A DNA stretch of 64,000 bases, taken from contig JALJCQ010000011.1 in the NCBI GenBank assembly GCA_023091665.1, positions 806,001 to 870,000 on the forward strand, read 5' to 3'. Positions 32,575 to 42,970 of this stretch are shown here, piece by piece. A program made the position numbers and the translations under genes. The notes below the pieces were generated by a model. That model searched no databases. It worked only from the letters and a program-made list of their open reading frames with translations, and had not been told where the DNA came from. This DNA is from Pythium myriotylum. Taxonomy: Eukaryota; Oomycota; Peronosporomycetes; Pythiales; Pythiaceae. Within the stretch, counting starts at the first letter, position 1, and each line of letters starts with the position of its first letter.

Positions 32575-33055
32575 CCCGCGTCTTGATTTGTTTGCGAAGA
32601 CCAAGTCTAGTATGCGTTTGCTGGGTTGCTCGAAGCAGCTTGTGCTTCGCACGCCTCTAGCTAGGCCTGTTGATAATCTAAATGGAGAACGTGTGATTCC
32701 GAGAACACTGGCGGGGTTTGGGTACCTCTGCTGATTGTGCTTGGATCCAAATCTCAATTTAGGCCACTTGAAAATGGTTTCGCGCACATGCTCGGCTATT
32801 TCGACTCGCGTCGAACCTATAAATCATTGAGCGATGGATCAAATAATGAGATTGTGCGATCGCTCAGATTACCTTCCAGATCCTTGCGTGTGCTCTCATA
32901 TTTTTAGCGTGTATGGATGTCAAGGAATCCATGACCAGCGAAGATGAAATGGGAAGGAGGGACGTTGGAGCTCAACACGGAGGAAGTGGAAGAGACATGG
33001 TTACAATTAGTGGGTTCGGGCTTTCCCTATCGAGTGCCCAAGGGTCAATTGACCT
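32575..33055. other. Intergenic region
   Basis: About 480 bp between the flippase start and the HIT gene stop. The frame upstream of the flippase start is open to an ATG at 32787, so part may be coding. Otherwise nothing is seen. Confidence 0.45.
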
Positions 33056-33611
33056 CTAGAGCTTGCCCTGGATCTTTTCAAGCAGCGCTGTGCCTTCATC
33101 CTTGTTAATCATCGTCTTGCCAGCCGGGACTTTCAGCACCCCATCTTCGTCGAAACGAGGAATGACGTGAATATGCACATGAAAAACTGCTTGACCAGCT
33201 GCAGCGCCGTTGTTCTGAACGATGTTGATCCCGTCGGCACCGGTGGCCTGCAATAAACACGGACCACGGAGTGAGATCACCTACAAACGGGATAGAATGA
33301 GATCCATCGTACCTCCTTCACGGCCTTCGCGAGACGCGGCAGCTCACGGAAGACGTTTGCGGCCACATCAGCAGGCATAGCTAGTTACACGTCATGAGTC
33401 AGCGCGGAAGTATCCTGAGGATACCAAAACGGGTCGCACCATCGACGGTCGCGTAGCCGCGCGCTTTCGGGATCAGAAGCGAGTGACCCGGCACAAGCGG
33501 AAACGCATCAAGGATCGCGATGACATGCTCGGTCTCGAAGATCTTGAAGGACGGGATCTTGCCATCCAGGATCTTGGCGAACACGTTCTCGTTGTCGTAG
33601 GGCACTGACAT
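33056..33611 (-). CDS. HIT family hydrolase
   Basis: Model complement(join(33056..33247, 33313..33380, 33440..33611)), 143 aa, introns of 65 and 59 bp. Histidine-triad nucleotide hydrolase/transferase, likely acting on nucleoside phosphoramidates or dinucleoside polyphosphates. The HIT fold is complete: FAKILDGKIPSFKI, LDAFPLVPGHSLLIPK and the catalytic triad HVHIHV (His 103, 105, 107) followed by IPRF. The length is typical. The middle exon is only 68 nt (MPADVAANVF...). It is divergent from DCP1 with about 225 bp between the two starts. Confidence 0.93.
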
Positions 33612-33836
33612 ATCTTTCGCTTGACTGCAGACTGCACGAAGTCCGCATTGGAGCTCCTCGAGACCTCAAAAGAATGGCTTCACATTTCTAGCCAATGATT
33701 AAAAGTATAAAATCATTTATAACCAATCTGAAGCGCTTTATAGTGACTATGTCACAATTCACTGACACCAGACATTCTGCCGCGTGTGGCGAGTCCAATC
33801 CCAATCGCGAGAACCCGAAGAAGCTTCGAGAGCAAG

Positions 33837-35033
33837 ATGGCGTTACCCGTGGACCGCGCGCAGTCGAACGCGATGAACCTCCAGGTGCTCAAGCGCCAAG
33901 ACGAGTCTGTCATGGACATTGTTGACACGGCCAGTCACGTCGTCGTCTACGAGTTCGACCAGGCCCAGCAAAGTTGGGTAAGTCGGCGAGGTGAACACAC
34001 GTCAGTTCCTCTGTGGTCTCTGACGCTCTGCTCGCATTGCCTTTCGTGTAGAAACGGAAGGATGTTGAAGGATGCCTGTTTGTCGTCAAGAGGTGCGTCA
34101 GTGCCGGCCTCATGGAGCTGTGAATGATCTGAGCTGACAAGAAGGTCTCTCCAGATATGCTTCGCCGCGTTTCCAGATTTTTGTCAACAACCGTCTCAGC
34201 ACAACGAATATGACGATCCCCGTCGATACTCGACTGGAAGTGGACAGCGTGGATACGTTTTTGATTCTGCGAAGTCCTGACAACTCGGCGATCGGTGGCT
34301 ATGCGATCTACGGACTGTGGTTCTTCCCCGAGGAAGACCGGGAAAAGATCTTGAAGCTGTTGCAGCGGTGCGTGCCAATCAAACCGGATGCCATTCGAAT
34401 ACCTTTGTAACATCTCTTGCGTATAGAATGGTGCGAACCGTTAACGAGCCGCAGACCCCAACACCTGACAAGCCGAAGTCTCCCGAGAAGGAGAAGCAGG
34501 AACAGGAGCAACAACAACCCGAGCAGGCACAGCCTCAACAACCGGGCCAGCCAGAGGAAGCTCAGCAGCAGCCGCAGAAGCAACCTCGTCAGCGCCAGCG
34601 TCAGAATGGACAGGGCCAGCGAGGAGGACGCGGCCGCAACAAGCGCGATAACAACTCGAAGCCTTCGACGCCAACTGCTATCTTGCAGCGACCGCAGGGA
34701 CAGCAGCAGGGTGAGCCAGTGGATGGGGTTGTGCGTGACCAGGTCACCGCCCAGGAGCCCGTCCTGGCGAACGGTGCGACGAGCGGTTACACGCCCATCT
34801 CACGGGAGGAGGGGATTGCGGCTGGCAATGCCATCCTTGGTATGCTCAGCGGCAACACTCAGCAGCAGCAGCAGTCACAGTCACGCTCGCGTGCGAGCTC
34901 ATCGAGCAATGGACAAACGACGGTCGTCAGCAAGGAGCAGTTGAAGCAGACGCTCATCTCTCTTCTCGATGAGCCTCAGTTCTTTGATCAGATTTACCAC
35001 GCGTACGTTGGTCGCGTCCACTCGCGCCCGTAG
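33837..35033 (+). CDS. DCP1: mRNA-decapping protein DCP1
   Basis: Model join(33837..33977, 34052..34092, 34155..34367, 34427..35033), 333 aa. DCP1 is the activating partner of the decapping enzyme DCP2 in cytoplasmic P-bodies. Residues about 12-135 form the EVH1/PH-like domain: NLQVLKRQDESV, VVVYEFD, KDVEGCLFVVKR, RFQIFVNN, GLWFFPEEDR. A long Gln/Pro-rich, then Arg/Gly-rich linker follows. The last about 30 residues (SKEQLKQTLISLL...FFDQIYHAYV) match the C-terminal helical trimerisation segment known from metazoan and plant DCP1. A 41-nt second exon is required for the frame. Confidence 0.92.
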
Positions 35034-35192
35034 ATACAGCAGCACACACATACAGACTCGTTTAGGGAACTCAGACGTTGAAGACGGTAGACCGGCGGAG
35101 CTTAAAAGAATAAACTCGCATCCGCGAACTGGATTCGGTGGAGAAAAATTCCCTGCAGATTTTTTCCCAACTTAGTGACATCGGACGTCTCG

Positions 35193-36260
35193 ATGGCCAA
35201 TCCATTCCAGAGGTTCGCTCGCGGCGCCATCAGCTCGACAACGGCACCGGTCGGGCGCCGCAGCGCAGATGGAGACGGTAGCGAGAGACTAAATCCGACA
35301 CCGACGCCTCCGGTTCGCAAGCGCAAGCTCGCTATCAAGGAGGAGAGCTCGTCAGCGGCTCAGGGATCACCCGGCCGTGATCACTCCAAGCCAGAAGGCG
35401 CGAGCGAGGCCTCCATCCCCGTTGATGCTACTAGCGATCGGCGCATTGAGCTACTGCAGCGACTCGTCGAAGCTAGAAGTGATGGGCCTGATGCTCCTAT
35501 CGACACGTACGGGACCCAAGCCTGCGTCTTCAGAATCGAGTCGAGCGAAGCGATCAAGCGCTTCCAGATCTTAGTTGCAGCGTTGCTCAGTTCACAGACC
35601 CAAGACCCTATTACCCACGGAGCGATGATGAGATTACATACACTGCTCGACCCTGAATCGGAAGATGAGGACGGGCTAACAATTGCCAAAGTGCGCCACG
35701 CGTCAGTTGAGAGACTACAAGAACTCCTTGTTCCCGTTGGGTTCTATCGCCGCAAAGCTCAGCAGCTTAAACAAATTGCCGAGACCCTCGACTTGAAGTA
35801 TAAGGGCGACATTCCCCGCAGTTTGGAAGACTTGCTAGCATTGCCCGGCATCGGCCCCAAGATCGCGCGCGTCATCTTGCAGCTCGCGTGGGATCAAGTC
35901 GATCACGGGCTCATTGTTGATACACACGTCCACCGCCTCTCACAACGTCTTGGGTGGGTTCCGATCCCCCCAGGTACGAAAACTCCTGAGGAAACGCGCT
36001 CTGCGCTTGAGGACTGGGTGCCTCGCGAGTATTGGCGCGACTTTTCACGGAATGTCGTAGGATTTGGCCAGAATATCTGCGTGGCCGTCTACCCAAAATG
36101 CATCGAGTGTCCGCTAGCACCTCAATGTCCGAGCGCGTTCTCGTATCGACACCCAAGTGCAAAATTGGCGTCCACTACAAAGAAACAGAAAGTATCCGAG
36201 TGCAGCGAGGTGGGGTGCGAACACGTTCAAGATGAAGAAGACCTCGAGACAAGCTCATAG
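35193..36260 (+). CDS. NTH1: Endonuclease III homologue (DNA glycosylase/AP lyase)
   Basis: 355 aa, single exon. Base-excision repair enzyme that removes oxidised pyrimidines in nucleus and/or mitochondria and nicks the abasic site. Seen: helix-hairpin-helix LPGIGPKIARV with catalytic Lys about 223, catalytic Asp about 243 in IVDTHVHRL, and the [4Fe-4S] loop with cysteines at 296, 303, 306 and 312, exactly the C-x6-C-x2-C-x5-C spacing. The N-terminal about 90 residues are basic and disordered (VRKRKLAIKEE), as in eukaryotic NTH1. Start at the first ATG, 35193. Confidence 0.95.
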   Translation: MANPFQRFARGAISSTTAPVGRRSADGDGSERLNPTPTPPVRKRKLAIKEESSSAAQGSPGRDHSKPEGASEASIPVDATSDRRIELLQRLVEARSDGPDAPIDTYGTQACVFRIESSEAIKRFQILVAALLSSQTQDPITHGAMMRLHTLLDPESEDEDGLTIAKVRHASVERLQELLVPVGFYRRKAQQLKQIAETLDLKYKGDIPRSLEDLLALPGIGPKIARVILQLAWDQVDHGLIVDTHVHRLSQRLGWVPIPPGTKTPEETRSALEDWVPREYWRDFSRNVVGFGQNICVAVYPKCIECPLAPQCPSAFSYRHPSAKLASTTKKQKVSECSEVGCEHVQDEEDLETSS

Positions 36261-36320
36261 TGTTGTAACCAGTCAGTAGTATATGGTGATGATACTTGTA
36301 CGATAATCGATAGAAAGCAT

Positions 36321-36896
36321 CTAATCTGCGTTGCGATAGACAGTGATGATCAGCCATAGGCTGAAGAAGACTGTGACCAGCGCGATGCGGACAAGCGCAC
36401 GCTCGTGGACGTCGTCGACGGTGTCGCTACGGCGTCTCGACTTGGTCATCGAGCGCAACGTCGGCACCGAGTGCAGCGTGTGCTGGTCCTCAACTTGGTA
36501 CGATCTCACGGAGCGGGGCTCGTAGACCTTTGCCGTTTGGGCGCCGATCGCAGTCATGGGCCACAGCACGTTTGACACAAGCGACTTGAGAACGGCTGTC
36601 GACGATGGCTTCAGCGAGATCTCTTCGTACTGCCTCTCGGCGCCATGGTGATGCTTGTGGAGAAGTCGATCGCTTTCCCTTGGAGGTGCCACATATCCGC
36701 CCTGTTCCATGTAATCGTCGTCCTCCGGCGCTCGGTCGCTGTCGTACCCGTACGGGGCGTCGTCATGCCTGCTGATGAGCGGCTGCTGGAGCTTGTCTGA
36801 CTCGTCGTCTAGAACGCCATAGCGCGACGCCTTGGACGGCGCCGAGTCGGCGTACGGGTACATGCCCTTGCTCATAATGGCTCGCCAGGTCTCCAT
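36321..36896 (-). CDS. Predicted tail-anchored membrane protein
   Basis: 191 aa, single exon, no recognised family. The bulk is hydrophilic and acidic/Tyr/His-rich (QQPLISRHDD, YGYDSDR, KHHHG), with a basic stretch (SMTKSRRRSD) and then one hydrophobic segment near residues 172-188 (IALVTVFFSLWLIITVY) only a few residues from the C-terminus. This layout is that of a tail-anchored or SNARE-like protein, but no SNARE heptad core is evident. An internal Met (MSKGMYPY) is an alternative start. Convergent with NTH1, 60 bp between stops. Confidence 0.75.
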   Translation of the reverse strand: METWRAIMSKGMYPYADSAPSKASRYGVLDDESDKLQQPLISRHDDAPYGYDSDRAPEDDDYMEQGGYVAPPRESDRLLHKHHHGAERQYEEISLKPSSTAVLKSLVSNVLWPMTAIGAQTAKVYEPRSVRSYQVEDQHTLHSVPTLRSMTKSRRRSDTVDDVHERALVRIALVTVFFSLWLIITVYRNAD

Positions 36897-37132
36897 GGCG
36901 AGCGCCTTCGTGCGTCACTCTGGTTTCTTGATTGCGAAGAAGCCTCTGACGACGTCCTGCTTCAACACCCCCGTGCGAGGAGCTACATTGCGGCGTTGGG
37001 AAGACCTTCGAGAACGCCCACAAGCAACCTTCGCGTGACATCAAGATTCCCCGGATGCTGTAACAGAGGAGAACACATCACATGACAGAGGTTGAGGAGA
37101 TGATGATGGGATATTGATGCTGATAATCCGTC

Positions 37133-38920
37133 ATGGAGGATCTCCGCAAACAGCTCGCGTCTCTAGATGCCGACCAAGTGAAGGAGCTGCTGAGTGCGAG
37201 CGGCCACGTCGCATTGCTCGCAGATCAGCAGCAAAGACACGACGCGATCGACGTCGCGGCTGTGAAGGCCCACGGAAACGAGCGCTTCAAGGCGGGCGAG
37301 TTCGACGAGGCGGTCCGCGCCTACACACAGTAGGTAGCTCTTCACGAGCTTTGCTGCGGCTATCCGAGTGAACAGCACAGTGTGTAGATGCATTGACGCG
37401 ACTGGTGGAGGCGATGCGACCCTCTTCGCCAATCGAGCGATGGCTAACTTGAAGGTGAGTAAGTTTCTGCTTTTCAGTAGCCACGCCATTGCGTTAAAAG
37501 TGTCGACCTTCAGCTACAGCGATACGAAGAAGTCATTAAAGATTGCTCTGCTGCATTAAGCATCACTTCGAGCATCAAGGTACAGTTCTTATCACCCGAC
37601 GCGTCCGGTGCCTCCACCTGAGCCTTCGTTATGTGAAGCCTTACTTGCGTCGTGCAGCAGCATTCGTTGCCCTCGATGACGCGCAAAACGCACTCTCAGA
37701 CCTTGATACCGCCCTTTCATTTGAGCCTAACAATCCCGACGCTATGAATTTGCTTAGCCAAATCGTCAAGCACACGCAATCTGATCGGCGAACACGGGTG
37801 AAAGCCGCTCTACTGCTCTCATTTCGAGAGGGGTGGAAGACTCTAGCTGTGAAAGGAAATCCATCACCCCCGGGATTAAACGGACATGTTCTTTTCACGC
37901 TCCCATGCGATCCTCGACAACGCATATATCTCTTCGGAGGCCGAGCCGTCCGCGACCAGAAGGCAAACGTCTACGTGATGGATGAGATAGACTACAGTTG
38001 GGAATTGGCGTCGATTTCAGGCGTTCTACCACCTTCGCGGGCTTGGCATTCCATGTGCCCCGTTAGCGATGACACTCTGTGTTTGTACGGCGGCGTTTCC
38101 GCCAATGGCGAAGATCCTCGACTTCATTTGCTTCGAGCGAGCCATACACCAAGCGGCTTCACTCTGACGTGGGTGAACGCAGATGATGGAAACCAGACGC
38201 CCTCTATTCCATTACCTCGATCTGGACACTCTGCACTATCACTTTCAATAGACGAGAACAACCGATCAATTCTCATTTTTGGAGGAAGAACGAAGGAAGG
38301 AGTCAACAACGAGTTGTGGATAGTTTCCATCGACTCCGGAATAGAGGTATCGCGTGTGAAATGTGACGACTCGAATTCACCACCTCCGCGTGATGGCCAT
38401 TCGATGGTTTTGTGGTCTCGGGGCTCCCAGCATCACATCATTATCTTCGGCGGAAATGGGCAAAAGACTGAAGAGAAGATGAATGACGTCTGGATGCTGG
38501 ACATCTCGACTTGGAAATGGTCCTCAATCGCTACCTCTGGCGAGATACCGCCAGCTCGATCATACCACTCCGCCCACGTCATCGAGGATTTCATGTTCGT
38601 GGTCGGAGGGCGAATGACAGAAGCAGAAGATGGCGATGTTTATGTGCTTGACTTGGGTAAGTTTGGTTCTGTTGACGGACCAAGCAAGTGACTCATGGTT
38701 TCTGTACATCTTAGTATTACGAGAGTGGTTTCGTGTTCCATTCCCACCCAACTTTACGCTGAGACCACGCGCATGGCATGCCAGCATTATGCGAAAAGAG
38801 AGAAAAGAGATCTACCTAATTGGAGGAGGTACCTTCAATGGCCCATCGCGCGAAGCCGCTGTATTGGGCATTGGCAGGTTCATAGCCTCCTTCGACCAAA
38901 TTACCACTTCAATATCGTGA
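37133..38920 (+). CDS. TPR-kelch repeat protein
   Basis: Model join(37133..37329, 37388..37454, 37514..37579, 37639..38656, 38715..38920), 517 aa, introns of 58-59 bp. Residues about 40-145 are tetratricopeptide repeats of the co-chaperone type (GNERFKAGEFDEAVRAYTQ, LFANRAMANLKLQRYEE, YLRRAAAF). Residues about 170-510 form kelch-type beta-propeller blades, with repeated GG and W motifs (YLFGGRA, LCLYGGVS, LIFGGRT, IIFGGNG, VVGGRM, LIGGGTF). A scaffold or adaptor role is inferred; the binding partner is unknown. The first donor lies inside a CAG codon that would otherwise be followed by a stop. The last exon may splice further. Confidence 0.88.
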
Positions 38921-38980
38921 AAGTCTTGGAGAAAATCAACACTAAATACGAGTTTGACACTAATCTTTCTTGTAAATGGC

Positions 38981-40407
38981 TCATGAAGCTTCTACAGGAG
39001 TGGATTCTGGCTCTAAGTACTTAGTGACTTTGTCGAACTTCCGCGCGAGATCACCAACGATGTGGTCCGCCCCACCGAAGTCTTCCTCGACACGCGAGTC
39101 AGTTTGATGGTCAAACGTGGGATGCATAAACATCGATGATGAATTGCGAGGTGTGTACTCGAGCTTGCCCAGAAACATCGTGGCAGAATTTGAGGTTGGA
39201 CTTCCGGCTGGAACGGGGTCTCCGAGTATAGCGTGGCGGTACGAGGCTGCAGCAAAATGGATTAGACACAAGTAGAAACCCTCGTGTTGAGAAGAACGCT
39301 ACTCACCTTTTCGATTCTTCCACTTGTTTAAAACAGCTTCAAGACTGGAGCAACCATCCAAGAAGTTGGGTAGCTCCCCACGAAGCCGATTGTCCCGGAA
39401 ATCTGACTCTTTCAGATACTTCAGTTTGGAGATGCATCCAGGAATCCGCCCTTCGAGAGCGTTGTCGAATAAATAGAGATACTCTAGGTCCTCCAGGTCA
39501 CTTATGGACTCTGGGATGCACCCACTGAGTTGGTTGCTCGACAAATTCAGAAACTCGAGCGCTTTGCACTTTCCAATTGTATCGGGGATGGGACCGGTGA
39601 ACTCGTTGTTCCGTAACGACAGGAAGACGAGTGACGAGAGGTTGCCGATCTCTCGTGGGATTTTCCCGCTCATGCGATTACCCCGAAGGCTGAGTTTGGT
39701 CAGCTTTTTCATCGTACACAGCGAGCTGGGTAAAGAGCCGCTGATGTTGTTGTGCTGCAGCTGGAGTGTACGAAGCTGTTGAAGTTTCCCGAGGTCCGCT
39801 GGAAGTTCACCTAGACACAGTTAACACGGTGAGCACCGAGTCACTAGTGCATGTATACGCGGACCTACCACTGAGCGCGTTTTGCTGCAAATGCAGTTCC
39901 TGCAAGTGTTCGCATTCGCATATTGTTTGAGGAATCGTGCCTGCAGTAACGCCAGTCAGCTCCTTCGTACAACAATCGTATTCTTCACCAGCATCCGCGC
40001 ACCTCGCAAGTCGTTGCAGCTAAGGTCAATGCGAAGCAACGAGTTTACCTTGCCCAATGACGCCGGGATCTCGCCTATTTGCCAGCAACAGAGGATCAGT
40101 GCGGCTCGTCGACCAACCAGTCCTCGTCTGAATGCCCACCATGCAAGCGGTTCTTGGACAGATCAAGCACGCGCAAGTACGAGAGCTGGTCAAGACACGA
40201 CGGAAGCTGGCCATGGAGCTCGTTGGCCGGGAGTTCGATGGCGATCACGTGGCCCATCATGACCTCGACGCCGAACCACGTCTCCGGATCGACGGTCGGC
40301 TGCTTCCATCCGTGGCGCCGGCGCCACTTGTCGCCGTCGAGCGCGTCGTAGAGCGCCACGAGCGCGTCGACCTCATGCTGCGGGATGGAGCTCTGACCGT
40401 GGCCCAT
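38981..40407 (-). CDS. Leucine-rich repeat protein, plant-type LRRs
   Basis: Model complement(join(38981..39246, 39307..39810, 39869..39940, 40003..40074, 40140..40407)), 393 aa. The N-terminal cap is EVDALVALYDALDGDKW, a motif that commonly precedes LRRs in this type of protein. It is followed by about ten 24-residue repeats of the LxxNxLSGxIPxxI type. All introns are phase 1 and cut the Gly of the SG/HG motif. Exons of 72, 72 and 504 nt are 1, 1 and 7 repeats long. No signal peptide, kinase or membrane segment is seen; the C-terminal 90 residues are not LRR (FLGKLEYTP, FGGADHIVGDLA). Probably a cytosolic protein-interaction protein. Confidence 0.88.
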
Positions 40408-40992
40408 GCTCCTCTGCTCTCGCGTCTCCTCGCCGACTGTGCGGGTGTGAAGGGGGTTGCTTCTCGAGAGCCGTCTCCAGCTGGTCGAAGCGTTGGTAAT
40501 GAGGGTGGAGTGATTGTGGGAGTTGAACTCGGAACGGCGAGCGCCACAAGCTTCCGACGTGCGCACTGGGAAGAATTCTGATGCAAGCGAGCGCGTCACG
40601 AGTGCCGCCGGCGGTGGCGTCGGGAGAGAGAAGATTGCTTTCCGAGACCGGAAGGGCAACTTTCCTCTATCAGGTAGTTGCTCAATGAGGGTACGCCACT
40701 CACTTGCCATGCCTTATTCTTAGACCACAGCAAGTCCAAGGCTGAGGAAATGAGTATTCTGAGAATGTTGCACAATCAGAGGAGCGAAAGAGGCTCCCAG
40801 TCATTCGACCACTTCAACTGACTGCCTCGAATGAAACAGTGAGAGGCACTGCGTCATCTTGCGTTCGCAGTTCTGCGCAGTGGATGCGGGAAGAAGCGAC
40901 AATGAAACGCTGTCAGTATACTTCGTGAACCTAGTACAGTGTGAACTATCATTTGTGACCAAAACAAGAGGAGGCACGAATCCGTGAGTTGC
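40408..40992. other. Intergenic region
   Basis: About 585 bp between two minus-strand genes. Open frames here are short and show no protein-like pattern. Nothing else is seen. Confidence 0.5.
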
Positions 40993-42528
40993 TCAGAATT
41001 CCACCTCCTCGTCACTGTTGGACTCGCTTCTCGCCAGTGCACGCCGGTGCTGCTGTGGAGGCGGCTGGTATGGTTGGGGCTTCGGTTGGGCAGATAAATA
41101 GCCTGGCCGATGGGGCCTACTGTGGACATCGTTTCCATGCTGACGCCCTCGACCTGTTGGGTGGTTGATGGACGGGTCATCTAGCTCAGAGTAGTGGCGT
41201 GTGCGAATCGAAGGCGGCGTGACGTGAACGTCGTCAAAATCTTGATCGGAGTAGTGACGTGTTCGACTCGATGGGATTGGGAGGCGCTTCTCGTATTCAA
41301 AGGAACGTGGCTCGGAGATCATAGGTCGCAGCCTCACGTCTCCTGGGCTTGTCCCGTACGCATCTTCCCTTCGACTTCGAACACGTTCGTTGGGATCGGC
41401 GTGTGTTCTTCCTCGCTGGCCAATTTGTCGAGGAGCAGAACGCTTGTGATCGGCAGACCTCCCCCTGTCCACGATGTCCAATTCTCGCCGTTCGATAGTT
41501 TTTCGAGACGAGGGCTCGATCTCCGAGTCGAACAAACTCATCTGTTGGTCGAGCCGATGTGTAGAAATCTGTTCTCCATGAGAAAACACTGGTGAGCGAG
41601 AGCGCTCCCCATCATCGAAAAAGTTGCCGAAATAACCGGTTGCACTGGGTCGAGAGTCATAGGAAGAGAAATGTTGAGGCGCTGCACGTCTTGGGTTTTG
41701 TGGATCGTACTGATGCGGCGTATACTGAGGTTCCATTCTGGGATCGTAATGAGGGTTTCGAGCACGCTCAGTGTTCACGTTACCCAGTTGATCATCATGC
41801 CGGCGTGGTCGTGCTTCATCATTATTCGAACGCTGACGCCTCTCTCTCGAAGATGGCCTCGCTCTTCTCGACTGTGGTCCCGTTTCGTGACGTCCTCGAG
41901 GATGCTCAAAGGCCAGGTTCCCTCGCGCCGCAGAGTAGGCTTCAAGTCCATCCACAGAATCGCGGTCGTCATATCTGGGTTCATAATGCCGACCTTCGCG
42001 AACGGGAGATGGAGCAACATGGTTAGGTAGAGCAGGTTGGGGGGGACTCGGTGATCCTGATCGTTGTCTGCGTAATTTGGATGTTGTGCGAACGTTCTTG
42101 AGATCTTTGCCGTGCTTCATATCAGGAGATGGCGGTAGCTTTTTGGGAACCCATAAAGATTGCACAAGATCGTTGAGATCCATTGCGAAGTCTGGTTCGA
42201 ATGTACGAGTTGCCAAATCCTCACTTTCGAGAGGTGAAGAGGAGACTTCACCTCCGTCTTTAATTGGCTTGTTCAGATCAAGCGGGTGCTCAGGATTCCA
42301 ATTTCTGCGCATCCAAGGGTTCGGCCACATTGATTGTTCCCATGTGCGTTTTGACGTAGGATGCGATCCGCCACGAGAACTGTCTCCATCATCCTGTGAG
42401 CTGGAATCGGAGTCTTGCCGCCGCAGCAGCACTCCTTCTCTGCTTCGAGTGGAGCCTGTATCGTTCAGATGGTGAGGAGAGATTACAGGCTCGCGCGTTC
42501 GCCCGCGCATACTGTCTGGAGAGCGCAT
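40993..42528 (-). CDS. Arg/Ser-rich disordered protein of unknown function
   Basis: 511 aa, single exon as modelled. Almost wholly low-complexity and charged: many Arg-Ser, Asp-Ser and Tyr-Asp-Pro segments, with a near-duplicated RTRHYSDQDFDD / RTRHYSELDD motif near residues 430-460 and a Pro/Gln-rich end (PKPQPYQPPPQQH) before an acidic terminus (ESNSDEEVEF). One more ordered-looking stretch lies around 80-135 (MWPNPWMRRNW, FAMDLNDLVQSLWVPKKL). The Arg-Ser content suggests an RNA-related nuclear role, but that is inference from composition only. An upstream exon cannot be excluded. Confidence 0.72.
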   Translation of the reverse strand: MRSPDSMRGRTREPVISPHHLNDTGSTRSREGVLLRRQDSDSSSQDDGDSSRGGSHPTSKRTWEQSMWPNPWMRRNWNPEHPLDLNKPIKDGGEVSSSPLESEDLATRTFEPDFAMDLNDLVQSLWVPKKLPPSPDMKHGKDLKNVRTTSKLRRQRSGSPSPPQPALPNHVAPSPVREGRHYEPRYDDRDSVDGLEAYSAARGNLAFEHPRGRHETGPQSRRARPSSRERRQRSNNDEARPRRHDDQLGNVNTERARNPHYDPRMEPQYTPHQYDPQNPRRAAPQHFSSYDSRPSATGYFGNFFDDGERSRSPVFSHGEQISTHRLDQQMSLFDSEIEPSSRKTIERRELDIVDRGRSADHKRSAPRQIGQRGRTHADPNERVRSRREDAYGTSPGDVRLRPMISEPRSFEYEKRLPIPSSRTRHYSDQDFDDVHVTPPSIRTRHYSELDDPSINHPTGRGRQHGNDVHSRPHRPGYLSAQPKPQPYQPPPQQHRRALARSESNSDEEVEF

Positions 42529-42970
42529 CCGTCGAGAAGAGATCCACGATCAGCGGTGCAACTTGGGTCACAGAAGTTCAGTTTCTTCGTTCCTGCCGCT
42601 GAAGCTTTGAAGTCGAAGTGACAGGGCGTCGCTAATGACAATCTCGGTAGCAGCCGAGAGCGGAGCAAACGACGACGCCTAGCCGTTGGCTGTCGCCACC
42701 CGATGTGACGTGCCTGGGCGACTTGTCGACCCGCCGAAGTGACGGGCGATCGCAGTATCGTAGTTTTGACGATTGTCTGAGACTTGCAACAAGTCGATTC
42801 AGCAGGTCCCCCTTTAAACCGATTGTCTCTGGCTCTTCAAATCCCGATGCACACACACTCCTAGGTTCGCCCGCACATGTATGTCCTTAAAGTGGAATAT
42901 ATGTCAGTACAACATGTTGCCATTCGAATGCAGTGGTGGCGAAAGAACGTCAACTCGAAGAGCCCGGACC
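42529..42970. other. Divergent intergenic region
   Basis: About 440 bp between the disordered protein (minus) and the nuclear-type LRR protein (plus); presumably both promoters. No other feature is recognised. Confidence 0.5.
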
